Origin: an uncultured Verrucomicrobia subdivision 3 bacterium
GTDB taxonomy: Bacteria; Verrucomicrobiota; Verrucomicrobiia; Limisphaerales; UBA11358
DNA: 46,787 nt
Assembly: GCA_903884535.1 (NCBI GenBank)
Contig: CAISEZ010000038.1
Location: 1-46,787, forward strand
Reading direction: 5' to 3'
Of this stretch, positions 35,001-43,909 are shown in pieces (position 1 is the first letter of the stretch; every line of letters starts with the position of its first letter). Below the pieces are notes generated by a model that was not told the origin of the DNA, searched no databases, and was given only the letters and a program-made list of their open reading frames with translations. Position numbers and translations under genes: made by a program.

Positions 35001-35213
35001 TGTGCCGCCGAGCGTCGCGGCGTTGATGGCGTTTTGGATCGCCGACGTGTTCGTTGCCACACCGTCGCCCGCCGCGCCATAGGTGGCATTCGTGACAACA
35101 AGAATATTGTTGGTGTTGATGGTGAGCGACCACGGCGTGATCGCTGACGCGCTCTTTGCCAGCAAAAGAATCGCAACCAACTGCGCCAAACGCTTGAACA
35201 GCAAAAAGCTCAT
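32061..35213 (-). CDS. Secreted GH28 polygalacturonase with FN3, PEP-CTERM-shared domain and C-terminal FLRL module
   Basis: This is a 1050-residue protein from the ATG at 35213. A longer frame to 35315 overlaps the upstream gene by about 100 nt and lacks a signal peptide, so I rejected it. Order: signal peptide (LAKSASA), GH28 beta-helix with NTD (240-242), GDD (261-263), GHG (284-286) and RIK (315-317), a beta-rich spacer (NAFDDGPLTLSASTLTVSNN), an FN3 domain, the roughly 270-residue domain also seen in the PEP-CTERM protein at 30954, and a C-terminal module ending AVFLRLVYP. GH28 enzymes hydrolyse alpha-1,4 galacturonan. It starts 5 nt after its upstream GH28 neighbour ends and shares its spacer and tail, so the pair arose by duplication. 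Confidence 0.9.
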   Translation of the reverse strand: MSFLLFKRLAQLVAILLLAKSASAITPWSLTINTNNILVVTNATYGAAGDGVATNTSAIQNAINAATLGGTTNGLSGGTVEIPSGIYLSGPLTLKSSVNLQIDAGAILRMLPIDKYPIVVTTNITASYVTNLSLITTNFTTNFTWTAANFISASGLTNIAIIGPGAIDGQGLPWWPYAYTNGFNRPTMLSLNSNNRQLIQNITLSNSPMFHIAAAGAVNTTVKGVTIRAPSSSANPPSHNTDACDVSGSNTLVQDCDISVGDDDFTCGGNTSDVLLTNNIYGSGHGLSIGSYTDGGVQNITVINCTFNGTDNGIRIKSDNNLYGTSKGGLVQNINYFNLGMTNVHFPIQIYAYYNLIGTPSGISPNYAATQAVAAVTSYTPIYRNITFSNINATSVSGYPIGIVWARTEMPATNIVFNKVNVTGNRSFDLYNVNGAQFIDCNLKPSAASNTFALFNAQVIITNSTPTNTLFSFSGLVTNGYGNSYAFYNALGSLSNTNAFDDGPLTLSASTLTVSNNLTLFPTTALNYVLGSNAATLAVKGNLTLGGTNHFSAGSGFGLGTNILMTYTGSLNGVLPVISSVPYAYTFAYDTSAAGLVRLIVTTNLLAVPLAPTNLVATATNQLVSLNWSPAATATSYNVKRATTSGGAYTTLANVAVTNYFDPTVANGTTYFYVVSAINGGGEGTNSTEVSATPTVPLVFSENFSFSTVNSTPSAPSVAGTSYEIISAKGWNPAPSIGSGNFIFGIGATTSGSIEVQALFTVTPVTLTTVGDAISLTVSFTNVSGLLTQSGALGFGLYHSGQNYPVSGGMNGSETGAASPNATGNAQTWLGYFAQLAFTGANSQILTRPAQTGANNNNQDLVTTGGSPSFNSPSGSTVGTASSAPSVTLTAGNPYTEVLAIKLTATNTLAITNRFYAGTGTNGTLLSQFGGAASAGTFLTNSFDALAIGWRATANTSATTIDINQISVSAAVAPPVLLVPTNLVALVVGNQLQLSWPADHLGWRLQIQTNNLSSGLGTNWATVGNSTNVTAANIAIDPNNGAVFLRLVYP

Positions 35214-35218
35214 CTTTT

Positions 35219-37453
35219 TCACGGATAAACCAAACGTAGAAACACCGCGTTGTTGTTCGGGTCTATGGGGATGTTCATGGAATTCACATTCGTCGAATTC
35301 CCCACGGTCGCCCAATTCGGCGAAAGGCCGGCACTCAAACTGTTCGTCTGGATTTGCAATCGCCAGCCGAGGTGATCCGGCGGCCAGGCGAGTTGCAATT
35401 GTCCGCTGCCGGTTTGAAACACGATATTCGTCGGCTGGTTTGACGGCAGCGGCGCGGCACTAACTTGAAGCGAGTTCGTGCTTTCGCCGCCCGCGCCCAC
35501 CGCCGTGACGACGTAAAAATAATTCACCGCATTCGTCACATTCGCATTGGCATAATTCGTCGCGGTCAACCCGCTGAACACGCTGGGATAAATGCCGCTG
35601 ACGGTTCCACGCTTCAGGTTGTAGTTCGTCGCGCCGCTGACGGAATTCCATTTCAGATTGATGAGCAGATTGGTCGCCAGCGCCACACAATTGGTGGGCG
35701 CGGGCGGCGGCGGAATGGCCACTACCAGCTTGACCAGCCCGACAGTGTTGGTGTCGAAGGCATAGGCATAGCCGGCTGGAGTGGTGCCAAGCACCGGTGG
35801 CGATCCGCTCAACGTGCCCGTGTAACTCATCAACGTGTAACTGCCATTGGTGAAGCTGGTGCCGGCGGATAGGTTGTTTGTCCCGCCCAGCGCCAGATTG
35901 CCCTTCACTGCCAGCGTCGCGGCATTCGTGCCCAATTCATAGTTCAATGTCGTCGTTGGAAAGAGCGTCAGGTTGTTGCTCACGGTGAAGGTGCTGGCGG
36001 AAAGCGTGAGCGGACCGTCGTCGAAGGCGTTGGTGTTCTTCAAGGAGCCGAGCGCTTTGTAAAGCCAGAGAAAATTTCCCCAACCATTCGTCGAAATGCC
36101 GTCGAAGAGGCAAAGCGTATTAGTCGGCGTGCTGTTGGTGATGATCACCCCGGCGTTGAACAGGTCGAAGCCGTTCGTTCCCGCCGGATAGTTGAGGCTT
36201 GAGTCAATGAACTGGATGCCACGCGCGTTGAAAATCTCCACCGACTTGGCCGCCGAGAGGGTAACGTTTTTGAAAATCACATTCGAAACGCACATCTGCG
36301 GCAGCCCCCAGATCATCAGTGCCGGCCGGGAGTTGTTGGCGTAGGCGGTGATGCTGCTGAAAGTAATGTTACGATAGATCGGCGTGGTGGATGTGACCTG
36401 CGTGACCGTGTCCGTGGAGGCGACATTGGCAGCGTAGGCAGAATTGGCCGGGGTGAGCGTGCCCAGGCCAAACTCATAGTAGCTGTAGATAAGAAATGGC
36501 CAGCCCACATTCGTCATCGTCAGGCCGGTGTAATTCAAATTCTGCACCAGTCCGCCGCGGTCGCGTTGCGATTTGATGCGGATGCCGTTGTCAGTGCCAT
36601 TGAAGGAACAATTGACCACGGTGAGATTCGAAACGCCGCTGGAGGTGTAACTGCCGATGGATACCCCGTGCCCGGCCAGAAAAATGCAGTTCGTCACCAC
36701 AAGGTCCCGCGACAATCCGGCGCTGCTGCCAAACGCGATGTTGTCATCCCCGGTGTCAATCAGGCAGCCGACGAACAAACCGTTGGTCTCGGCGAAGTCC
36801 ACGCCGTCGGTGTTGTGCGAGGGATTGAGCGGGTCGCTGGACGAGGGCGCAATCAGGGAAATGCCTTGAAACGTCACATCACCGGCGTTGTTGCCCTTGA
36901 TGGAAACATGCTGCATGGGCGGGTTGGAACAGGTGAAATCTTGCAACAACACCCGCGAGCAGGCCGAAAAACTAATGATCACCGGCCGGCTGTTGGTTTT
37001 ATAACCCGGCCACCACGGAGAACCCTGGCCGTCGATCGCGCCCAGGCCAGTGACCGCCAGATTGGTCAGGCTACTGGCGGTGATAAAATCGGCCGGGCTG
37101 GTGATGCCGCCGGGATATTTGTCGTAGGGCAGCAGCCGCAGAATCGCGCCGGCATCGAGTTGCAAGTTCACGTTTTTTTTCATCGCCAGCGGCCCGCACA
37201 AAAAAATTCCAGGCGGAATCCGCACCGTCCCGCCGAAAAGCCCGCCGACATTCCCCCCGGCCGTCGCCGCATTGATGGCATTTTGGATGGCCGCGGTGTT
37301 GGTGAAAACGCCATCACCCACCGCGTTGTAAGGTGAATTGGTGACGGTGATAATATTGTTGGTGTTGATGTTCGGCAGCGTCGGCACCGCACCGAGGCGC
37401 AGAGCACAGGCTAGCGAAAACATCAAGGCCAGACTGACGGCGAGGGGCTTCAT
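35219..37453 (-). CDS. Secreted GH28 polygalacturonase with FN3 and C-terminal FLRL module
   Basis: The 744-residue enzyme has a signal peptide (about 1-22, LRLGAVP), a GH28 helix with NTD (214-216), GDD (235-237), GHG (261-263) and RIK (292-294), the same spacer as its neighbour (NAFDDGPLTLSASTFTVSNN), an FN3-like domain (PPAPTNCVALATNLLINLKW, YFYVVTAVGAGGES) and a C-terminal module ending AVFLRLVYP. It lacks the roughly 270-residue domain found between FN3 and tail in the neighbour, so that domain was gained or lost as a cassette. It lies 13 nt downstream of a third GH28 gene and 5 nt upstream of the next, consistent with one operon acting on homogalacturonan or rhamnogalacturonan. Confidence 0.92.
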   Translation of the reverse strand: MKPLAVSLALMFSLACALRLGAVPTLPNINTNNIITVTNSPYNAVGDGVFTNTAAIQNAINAATAGGNVGGLFGGTVRIPPGIFLCGPLAMKKNVNLQLDAGAILRLLPYDKYPGGITSPADFITASSLTNLAVTGLGAIDGQGSPWWPGYKTNSRPVIISFSACSRVLLQDFTCSNPPMQHVSIKGNNAGDVTFQGISLIAPSSSDPLNPSHNTDGVDFAETNGLFVGCLIDTGDDNIAFGSSAGLSRDLVVTNCIFLAGHGVSIGSYTSSGVSNLTVVNCSFNGTDNGIRIKSQRDRGGLVQNLNYTGLTMTNVGWPFLIYSYYEFGLGTLTPANSAYAANVASTDTVTQVTSTTPIYRNITFSSITAYANNSRPALMIWGLPQMCVSNVIFKNVTLSAAKSVEIFNARGIQFIDSSLNYPAGTNGFDLFNAGVIITNSTPTNTLCLFDGISTNGWGNFLWLYKALGSLKNTNAFDDGPLTLSASTFTVSNNLTLFPTTTLNYELGTNAATLAVKGNLALGGTNNLSAGTSFTNGSYTLMSYTGTLSGSPPVLGTTPAGYAYAFDTNTVGLVKLVVAIPPPPAPTNCVALATNLLINLKWNSVSGATNYNLKRGTVSGIYPSVFSGLTATNYANANVTNAVNYFYVVTAVGAGGESTNSLQVSAAPLPSNQPTNIVFQTGSGQLQLAWPPDHLGWRLQIQTNSLSAGLSPNWATVGNSTNVNSMNIPIDPNNNAVFLRLVYP

Positions 37454-37466
37454 GAATATCCGAGTT

Positions 37467-38825
37467 TTACTTCGCCGACTCGAGCTTGCAGTCCACCAGC
37501 TTTACATCCGCCTCAATAATCTGGTCAGGTTTCTTGATCTGCTTGAAAGTGGAATTGTAAATGCGCACACCGCTGATTTCCGAGGCCGGAAAACCGCGCA
37601 CGTTCAGGACGCGCGGTGTTTGCGCGACGGAAACATGATCCATTACCACGTTTCTGGCAACGGGCCTCTGTTCGCCCTTCGCGCCCTCCTCGTAAAGAAA
37701 ATCAATTTGCAACACCGAGTCTTTCACCAAGCCGACCTTGATGTTGCGCATGAAAATATTTTGCAACACGCCGCCGCGCATGGCGTTGGATTTCAAGCGC
37801 AGCGCGCAAATCAGGTTCGGGCTGCTCATCTCGCAGTTTTCCACGAACACATTGCTGCAACTGCCGGAAATCTCGCTGCCGATGGCCGTGCCGGCATGGC
37901 CGTCGCGCATCGTGCAATCGCGGATGATGAGGTTCACGGACGGAATTCCCACGCGGCGACCGTCGTTGTTGCGGCCGGATTTGATGGCGATGCAATCATC
38001 ACCGGTGTCAAAAATACATTTTTCGATCAGCACATCGCGGCAGCTTTCCGGATCGCAGCCGTCGTTGTTCGCGCCGTGTGAAAAAATATCCACGCCGCGC
38101 ACCGTCACGTTGGTGCACAGCAGCGGATGAATTTCCCACATCGGCGAGCGGCGGATTTTTACGCCCTCAATTAAAACTTTTTCGCAGCGCTGGAATTGGA
38201 TGAAGTTGGGCCGCAAATAATCGCCGTTGCCAAAGCGCCGCTGGTCCACCGGCACATTTTGATTATTCATGTCATCGAGCCGCTTGCGCGCAACGGTCTG
38301 GGTTTTTTCGCCGCCGCCCTTGCGGCCTTTCCAAGCGAGCCAGGTCGAATCATCCGCCTGCCCGTCCAAAGTTCCCGCGCCGGTCACCGCGACATTTTTC
38401 TGACCGACCGCAAAAATCAGCGGTGAATAATTCCAGCACTCGATTCCCTCGAACCGCGTGAACACGGCCGGTAAATAAGCGTCCGGATGGGTGTTGAATT
38501 TCAAAACGGAATTTGTCGCGGCCAGGTGCAGATTCACATTGCTTTTCAAATGGATTGCGCCGGTCAAAAATTCTCCCGCCGGCACGACCACGCGGCCGCC
38601 ACCGGCTTCGGCGCAGGCGTCAATTGCCTTGGCAATCGCCGCCGTGCAGTCCGTCGTGCCGTCGCCGACCGCGCCGGACTGAGTGATGTCAAAATCATGC
38701 GCCGGAAATTTTGGCGCGACAATCCGCTTCAAGATTTTCGGCACCTGCTGCCATTCCGGCTGGTCGGCCTGAATGGGCGAAACCAAAAACATCATGGGCA
38801 GGAAAAGAATAAGCGCAGTTTTCAT
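37467..38825 (-). CDS. GH28 exo-type polygalacturonase (PehX-like)
   Basis: This 452-residue enzyme runs from the ATG at 38825, which gives a clean signal peptide (KTALILFLPMMFLVSPIQA); the longer frame to 38873 adds 16 residues. Motifs vary from the endo type: ANNDGCDPE instead of NTD, then FDTGDDCIAIKSGRN, DGHAGTAIGSE in place of GHG, and ALRLKS instead of RIK. This NND/GHAG/RLK set is typical of bacterial exo-poly-galacturonosidases and related GH28 subfamilies. It lacks FN3 or tail modules and may be periplasmic, working on oligomers produced by the larger enzymes. It lies 44 nt after the PL1 gene stop and 13 nt before the next GH28 gene. Confidence 0.9.
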   Translation of the reverse strand: MKTALILFLPMMFLVSPIQADQPEWQQVPKILKRIVAPKFPAHDFDITQSGAVGDGTTDCTAAIAKAIDACAEAGGGRVVVPAGEFLTGAIHLKSNVNLHLAATNSVLKFNTHPDAYLPAVFTRFEGIECWNYSPLIFAVGQKNVAVTGAGTLDGQADDSTWLAWKGRKGGGEKTQTVARKRLDDMNNQNVPVDQRRFGNGDYLRPNFIQFQRCEKVLIEGVKIRRSPMWEIHPLLCTNVTVRGVDIFSHGANNDGCDPESCRDVLIEKCIFDTGDDCIAIKSGRNNDGRRVGIPSVNLIIRDCTMRDGHAGTAIGSEISGSCSNVFVENCEMSSPNLICALRLKSNAMRGGVLQNIFMRNIKVGLVKDSVLQIDFLYEEGAKGEQRPVARNVVMDHVSVAQTPRVLNVRGFPASEISGVRIYNSTFKQIKKPDQIIEADVKLVDCKLESAK

Positions 38826-38869
38826 GGATAATTTATTTCTAACGAGAAAAGTTGAATTCTGAAATTGTG

Positions 38870-41800
38870 TCAATAGACGGTCTTCAGCCAGTTGGTCTTG
38901 GCCCAGGTGAGCACCCCCGCGCCGGCACCGGAAGTTGGACTGGTCACAATGCTTTGAAGTTGGCTCGGATCATCTGGCGTATACGAGTAGGGCAGCACGC
39001 CGCCGGGTGCGCCGGATGCGGGGTTCCAAGAAAAAGAAATGATCGGCGCCTGAAACGGACCCAGCGGGCTGCCGGCGTCGGTGCTGTTACCGCGAACCAC
39101 CGTGCTGTCCATTTGGTAAATCACATCCGTTCCCAATATTTTTCCGGTATAAGTCGGATCTGACGGAGCAGTCTGATTGTTGCGCAAAGGGTAAAGGCAG
39201 TCAATGTAGACACACTTTTCAACCAAGACCGCGCCGCCCTCCGTGGAAATGCTGCCGTTGAGGGGTGGATTGAAACTGTATGTGTTTTGGAGAGTATTGG
39301 AACTGGACGAACTCATGGTGGCTTGAACGGCATCACGCAGGCGCTTGGCGGCCAGCGCATCGGTGTCGTCCACATAATTGTTGAAATCATGCACATTGCC
39401 GGCGCGCAATCGCGGCACGGCCCGATCCCAGCAGTTTTTCATCCACAGGTGATGGAACGTCGCGGACAAGTTCACATTGTTAGGATCCTTGTCATTCGAC
39501 CCCATCAGATGGGTTTTGTCGTGACCCTGGATGATGGTGACGATGTTGGTGGTGCTAAATCCGTTGTTGCGCAGGAAGCCGTAAAACGCGTAGGAATTTC
39601 GGTTCGATTCCATTGAGTTGATTTGCTGCCAGACGAAGCTGTTGGGATTGGTGGCCCCGTCGTCGCCGGTGTATTTGCACCAAGAGAGAGTGACATTCGT
39701 GCTGCCCGCTTTGAAATCAACGATGCCGTCATAGGCTTTGGTGAATGTGCAGTGGTCAATCCAAACGTTGTAAGCATCACCGCCGTTGGCCAGATCAATG
39801 TAGTCCCAATCGTTGCCGTCGTAGCCACCCTTGCTGGTTTCGTCCCATTCCCACATTTCGTCGAACTTCAGATTGCGGACGATGATGTTGTGGGTGCTCT
39901 TGATGTTGAACGTGCAGTGCCGGATGGTAGCACCATTGGCCGAGAAGATGGTCAGACCGCCGTTTTTGTATTTGATGTCCAGCTTGCTGACTCCCGTAGT
40001 GAGCAATCGAGGATGCAATTTGGGTGGGTTGTGCGCGGTGAAAGGAGTGCTGGCCAAAGTCTGAACGGCCGTTCCAATCTCATTCCACCCGAGATCAAGA
40101 TCGTTCATGATTTCGATGACTTTGATGCTGCCGGTTTTGTTGAAGGCCAACACCGCGTTGGCAAGCTGAAGCGCGTTGGTGACTTTTGCGTAAGCTGGAT
40201 CCGTGTCGGCAATCACGCCGCCACCGAGGGTCGCCTGACCGAAGCCGACGAGATTGAACTGCGCATTGGCAAGGATGGACGTGTTGACCGACAACGTGGC
40301 GAACGTGCTGGTCACCGCACCGTAATTATTGGTGATGATGACCGAGTAGATGCCGGCGTTGGAAGCTTGCACGTTTGGCAAGGCGAGCAGGTTGCTGTTC
40401 ACGCCCACCGGCGTGTTTGTGTTGAAAAACCATTTGTATGTCAAAGGTGCCGAGCCGGCGACGACCACGGTGAAGGTCGCGTTATTACTCACCGTCACAG
40501 CTTGACTCTCCGGCTGAGATCCGATGACTGGCGGTCCCAGCACGGTCAGCGTGGCCGCCAAACTGGTCGCGATTCCGACCGAGTTGGTAACGACCACGAA
40601 ATAGCTGCCGGCATCGGCCGCATCGACGGTATTTAACGTGAGTGTGGCGTTGGTCGCGTCCGCGAGCGGCGTGTTGGTGTCGCCTAAATACCATTGATAT
40701 TGCAATGGTGCGGAGCCGCCAGCGGTGACCGAGAACACCGGGCTGCTGCCGGTAGCAACGGTCAGGTTGGTGGGATTCGTCGTGATGGTGGGCGGAATCA
40801 GCACGGTGAGCGTCGCCACGCTGCTGGTCGCGGTGCCGGCGCTGTTGGAGACGATGACGCGATAGCTGCCGGCGTTGGTGGTCTGGACGTTCAGCAGGGC
40901 GAGCGTGTTGCTGTTGCCGCCGACGGGCGTGTTGGTGTTGAACGACCAGAAGTAGGTGAGCGGTGCGTCGCCGGTCGCGCCGACGAAAAAGTTTGCGGCG
41001 GTGCCGACGGCCACGGCAAGGCTCTGCGGCTGGCTTGTGATATTTGGAGCGTTTGACGCAGGCGGATTCGTGGCACCGACGAGCAGGCGGAAAAATTGTT
41101 GCGCTAGGCCGGGCGAAACCGGATTCGTCGAATCAAAATTTCCGTTCACATCAAACGAATGCGTCGCGATGGCCGGCCAATTTGTGGCTGCCAGAGCGAG
41201 GTTCGTGCTCGCAATCACTTGGTAGGCGCTGGTGGGAGACCCGTTGGTGCCGCGCAGCACCATGCCTTGCGGACCCAACAATGCCTGAGTGATGACCGGC
41301 CCGGACGCCGGCGGGGCCGCGCCGCTGACCGGCGTCACGTCGGCCCAGGTAGGGCCAACGCGGAGCGTGTCGAAATTCCACGCACCGTAGCCGCTGCTGG
41401 ATTTGAAATAAATATTTTGCAGGCTGGCGGCGTCGGTGCCCCCCGCTTGCGAGGCATTCGGCGCGGCGGGTTCAGCCGCGCCCGGAAGCGGGTTGATGAA
41501 GAGACTCACCGTGTCGTCGCCTGTGCCCGAGCCAAAAGTGTATTTGACCACGATGAATTGCGAGACATTCGTGGCGAGAACCGTCGCGGCATTCGTGGTG
41601 GTCAGCCCGCCGCCCTTGTGGATTCCGAGTTGATAACCATTGCCCGAAGCGCTGAAGTAAACGGCCAGCGCGTCACCGCTGCCGCCAGGCGACGTTGAGC
41701 CCCCCGGCAGCAGCCCGGTCAGATAACCGCTCGAGCCCGGCGCCCCGGCGGACTGGATCAGGAACGAGTAATAAACACTGCCTGTCGTAATCGGGCTGCT

Positions 41801-42106
41801 GGTGAACGCGCGGTAGGACGAACCGCCGGCCGTTCCGAGAATATTCGCGAGATTGCCGGTGTTGGTGGGCGACTGGAGGCCGGAAAAAGTGAGGCTCCCG
41901 GCGGCCACCTTGACCTGCGAGGAACTGTTGCTCCATGGTGCGGCAGAACCCAGATTGCTTCCCGTCGTGGCGTTGGTGATGGCATCCTCCATGAACAAGG
42001 CGGCGCGGCTGGGAAAAACCGCCAGCAGCACGAACAGTCCAACAACGGCCGTGCCGTAATTAAAAAACATTTTACCGGTGAGGAGGCGGGAGGATGGCAA
42101 GGTCAT
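38870..42106 (-). CDS. Secreted PL1 pectate lyase with three Ig-like domains and internal FFRL module
   Basis: Using ATG 42106 (a longer frame reaches 42163, a shorter start lies at 42070) the protein has 1078 residues. Order, numbered from 42163: signal peptide ending PSRA (54), concanavalin-like domain (55-275), a module ending QQFFRLLVG (about 290-363) equivalent to the C-terminal FYR modules of its neighbours, three Ig-like domains (370-455, 457-543, 545-628) and a PL1 helix (about 630-1090). PL1 signatures are WIDHCTF (801-807), DGIVDFKAGS (812-821), VTLSWCKY (824-831) and RAVPRLRAGNVHDFNNY (914-930). It cleaves polygalacturonate by Ca-dependent beta-elimination. It heads the three GH28 genes that follow. 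Confidence 0.88.
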   Translation of the reverse strand: MTLPSSRLLTGKMFFNYGTAVVGLFVLLAVFPSRAALFMEDAITNATTGSNLGSAAPWSNSSSQVKVAAGSLTFSGLQSPTNTGNLANILGTAGGSSYRAFTSSPITTGSVYYSFLIQSAGAPGSSGYLTGLLPGGSTSPGGSGDALAVYFSASGNGYQLGIHKGGGLTTTNAATVLATNVSQFIVVKYTFGSGTGDDTVSLFINPLPGAAEPAAPNASQAGGTDAASLQNIYFKSSSGYGAWNFDTLRVGPTWADVTPVSGAAPPASGPVITQALLGPQGMVLRGTNGSPTSAYQVIASTNLALAATNWPAIATHSFDVNGNFDSTNPVSPGLAQQFFRLLVGATNPPASNAPNITSQPQSLAVAVGTAANFFVGATGDAPLTYFWSFNTNTPVGGNSNTLALLNVQTTNAGSYRVIVSNSAGTATSSVATLTVLIPPTITTNPTNLTVATGSSPVFSVTAGGSAPLQYQWYLGDTNTPLADATNATLTLNTVDAADAGSYFVVVTNSVGIATSLAATLTVLGPPVIGSQPESQAVTVSNNATFTVVVAGSAPLTYKWFFNTNTPVGVNSNLLALPNVQASNAGIYSVIITNNYGAVTSTFATLSVNTSILANAQFNLVGFGQATLGGGVIADTDPAYAKVTNALQLANAVLAFNKTGSIKVIEIMNDLDLGWNEIGTAVQTLASTPFTAHNPPKLHPRLLTTGVSKLDIKYKNGGLTIFSANGATIRHCTFNIKSTHNIIVRNLKFDEMWEWDETSKGGYDGNDWDYIDLANGGDAYNVWIDHCTFTKAYDGIVDFKAGSTNVTLSWCKYTGDDGATNPNSFVWQQINSMESNRNSYAFYGFLRNNGFSTTNIVTIIQGHDKTHLMGSNDKDPNNVNLSATFHHLWMKNCWDRAVPRLRAGNVHDFNNYVDDTDALAAKRLRDAVQATMSSSSSNTLQNTYSFNPPLNGSISTEGGAVLVEKCVYIDCLYPLRNNQTAPSDPTYTGKILGTDVIYQMDSTVVRGNSTDAGSPLGPFQAPIISFSWNPASGAPGGVLPYSYTPDDPSQLQSIVTSPTSGAGAGVLTWAKTNWLKTVY

Positions 42107-42131
42107 GCGTCTAAATAATAATTGGGGTCGC

Positions 42132-42162
42132 TGACAACTTACTTCAAAGCCGCCGGTTGTCA
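42132..42162. repeat. Perfect TGACAAC / GTTGTCA inverted repeat upstream of the pectate lyase
   Basis: TGACAAC (42132-42138) pairs with GTTGTCA (42156-42162) across 17 nt. It lies 26-56 nt upstream of the chosen PL1 start. It could be an operator; no second copy was found in the window, so support is thin. Confidence 0.35.
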
Positions 42163-42218
42163 TCCTTCGTTGGCTGCATTTTCATTTGAAATAAATGCAC
42201 CACCTGAAATCGGCGTGT

Positions 42219-43504
42219 TCATAAGGCCGGGTCCGGCAGCCCGGAAACCTCCGCGTTCTCCAGTTTGAAAGCGTTGCCCTTGGGCACCGTGACCGTGACA
42301 TTTTTTAATTGGACACCCTTCGCGTTGGAGATGGAAAAACTTTTCGCGGCGGAAATTTTCACGTTCTCAAAAACCACATCCGTGATGCAGCTTTCCGGCA
42401 AACCCAGAATCAATCCCGCCGCCTTCGGACACGTCGCGGTCAGGTTGCTGATGCGGATGTGGCGATATACGGGAATGTTTCCGCCGCCGCCGGCCACGGA
42501 ATTGGTCTGCGCTCCCGCCGATTGTTTCTTATCGCCCGCCGATGTGCCTTGATAGACGCACGTCAGCGTGACGGCCGGGTTCACGTTTTTCATCGTGATG
42601 TGGTCGCACAAAATATTTTCCACGACGCCGCCGCGGCGCGTGTCCGACTTGATGCGGATGCCGTTTTCGGTGTTCTCAAACGTGCAATTGCGCATGATGA
42701 TGTTGCGCACACCGCCCGCCGTCTCGCTGCCGATGCTCATGCCATGGCCGTGCAGAAACGTGCAGTCGGTGATCAAAAAATCCTCACTCTGAAAATCGTG
42801 GCCGGGCATCTTTTTGCCGGCCTTGATCGCGACGTTGTCGTCGCCACATCAATGGTGCAGTGCGTGATCAAATAGCGCCGGCCGCTCGGGTCAATCGCAT
42901 CGGTGTTCGCGGCGTGTTCCGGTGCGAGGATTGTCACGTTGGTGATGACCACGTCCTCGCAATCCATCGGCACCAGATGAAACTTGGGCGAGTTTTGGAG
43001 CGTGATGTTTTCCACCCGCAGATTTCTGCAGCGCTCTAGGGAAATCATATTCGGTCTTGGCAGCGTGTAGCCGGATTTGATCTGCCGCGCCTTTTCGGCC
43101 TCGCCCCACCAGACCGCGCCACCGCCGTCAATCACGCCGCTGCCGGTGAAGGTCACGTCTGTCAAATCCTTGCCGCTTATGAACGGAACGAAATCCGATC
43201 CCTTGGCCTTAGTCCAGTCGCCCGGCGATTTCATGAAATCATTTTGGTTGGTGCTGGCCTGCAACGTCGCGCCGGCATCGAGCTGAAAAATGGTTTTGGT
43301 GTGCAGTGTGAGCGGCTGGCTCAGATAAATTCCCGGCGGAAACTTCACGGTGCCGCCACCGGCGTTGGTGCAGGCATCCAGCGCTTTTTGAATCGCGGCG
43401 GTGTCAACGGTCTTGCCGTCGCCGACCGCACCGGACTGGCGCACGTCAAAAACTTCGGCGCGCAGCGACAGGGCAAAGAGTAAAACGAGGGCAATGGCTT
43501 TCAT
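42219..43504 (-). pseudogene. GH28 polygalacturonase gene with a one-base deletion in the catalytic motif
   Basis: Two overlapping minus-strand frames (43504 to 42773, and 42809 to 42219) together give one complete GH28 of about 428 residues. It has a signal peptide (KAIALVLLFALSLRAE), NTDAIDPSG, then the break, HGHGMSIGSE and NGIRIKSD. The expected IDVGDDNVAIK is read as IDVATTTSRSR because the minus strand has GTGGCGAC where GTGGGCGAC is needed: one base is missing at about 42844-42845. Everything on both sides is well preserved, so the damage is recent or a sequencing/assembly error. As written, the product lacks the catalytic Asp pair and the rest of the helix. It ends 56 nt upstream of the longest PL1 frame, on the same strand. 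Confidence 0.85.
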
Positions 43505-43909
43505 GGTGTCAGGAAAGAATGCCGTATTTAGCCGACACGCGAAACGTGGATTTGCGCAAACCAATGTTAAAAAAAGGCACTGATCCCAAGTGGTTCCATT
43601 CCAAACTGGTTAAGAAAACTGCTTTGTTCTCACCGAAAATGTATAGCTTGAGCACCGATTATTTGTCCGGTTTGTATGTGATGCCTGAAACCCTCTTATC
43701 TCGTTCTGCGCTTGGGCAAGTTCGTCGGGAGTCATCCGTCTTGCGATTTCATCAAGGATTCTTCGGTCCACCGGACGGCTGGATTATTTTTCAGGCAGGT
43801 CTCCCATCGTTCGCCATAGGGTTATACCCCATAGTCAAAAGCCGGCGCATTATTCAAAGTCGTTCCCATGTTAAAAATCAACAACACAACCAGCAAAATC
43901 AGAAACATC
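43505..43909. other. Divergent intergenic region, GH28 and outer-membrane barrel genes
   Basis: No gene is seen in these 405 nt. The right part holds the 18-nt palindromic promoter motif at 43817-43834; an AT-rich leader runs up to the barrel ATG at 43910. The left part should contain the promoter of the frameshifted GH28 gene; I do not see a clear one. Confidence 0.4.
43817..43834 (+). promoter_or_regulatory. Shared palindromic promoter motif, copy 1
   Basis: The sequence is TAGGGTTATACCCCATAG. It ends 76 nt before the barrel ATG. Copies at 45538-45555 (+) and 45295-45313 (-) stand at 73 and 76 nt from their genes. A CATTAT about 14-19 nt downstream could be the -10. Confidence 0.7.

Noticed and set aside
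35214..35315. N-terminal 34-residue extension of the polygalacturonase.
   Set aside because: It overlaps the upstream GH28 coding end and places charged residues before an ordinary signal peptide; the ATG at 35213 is better.
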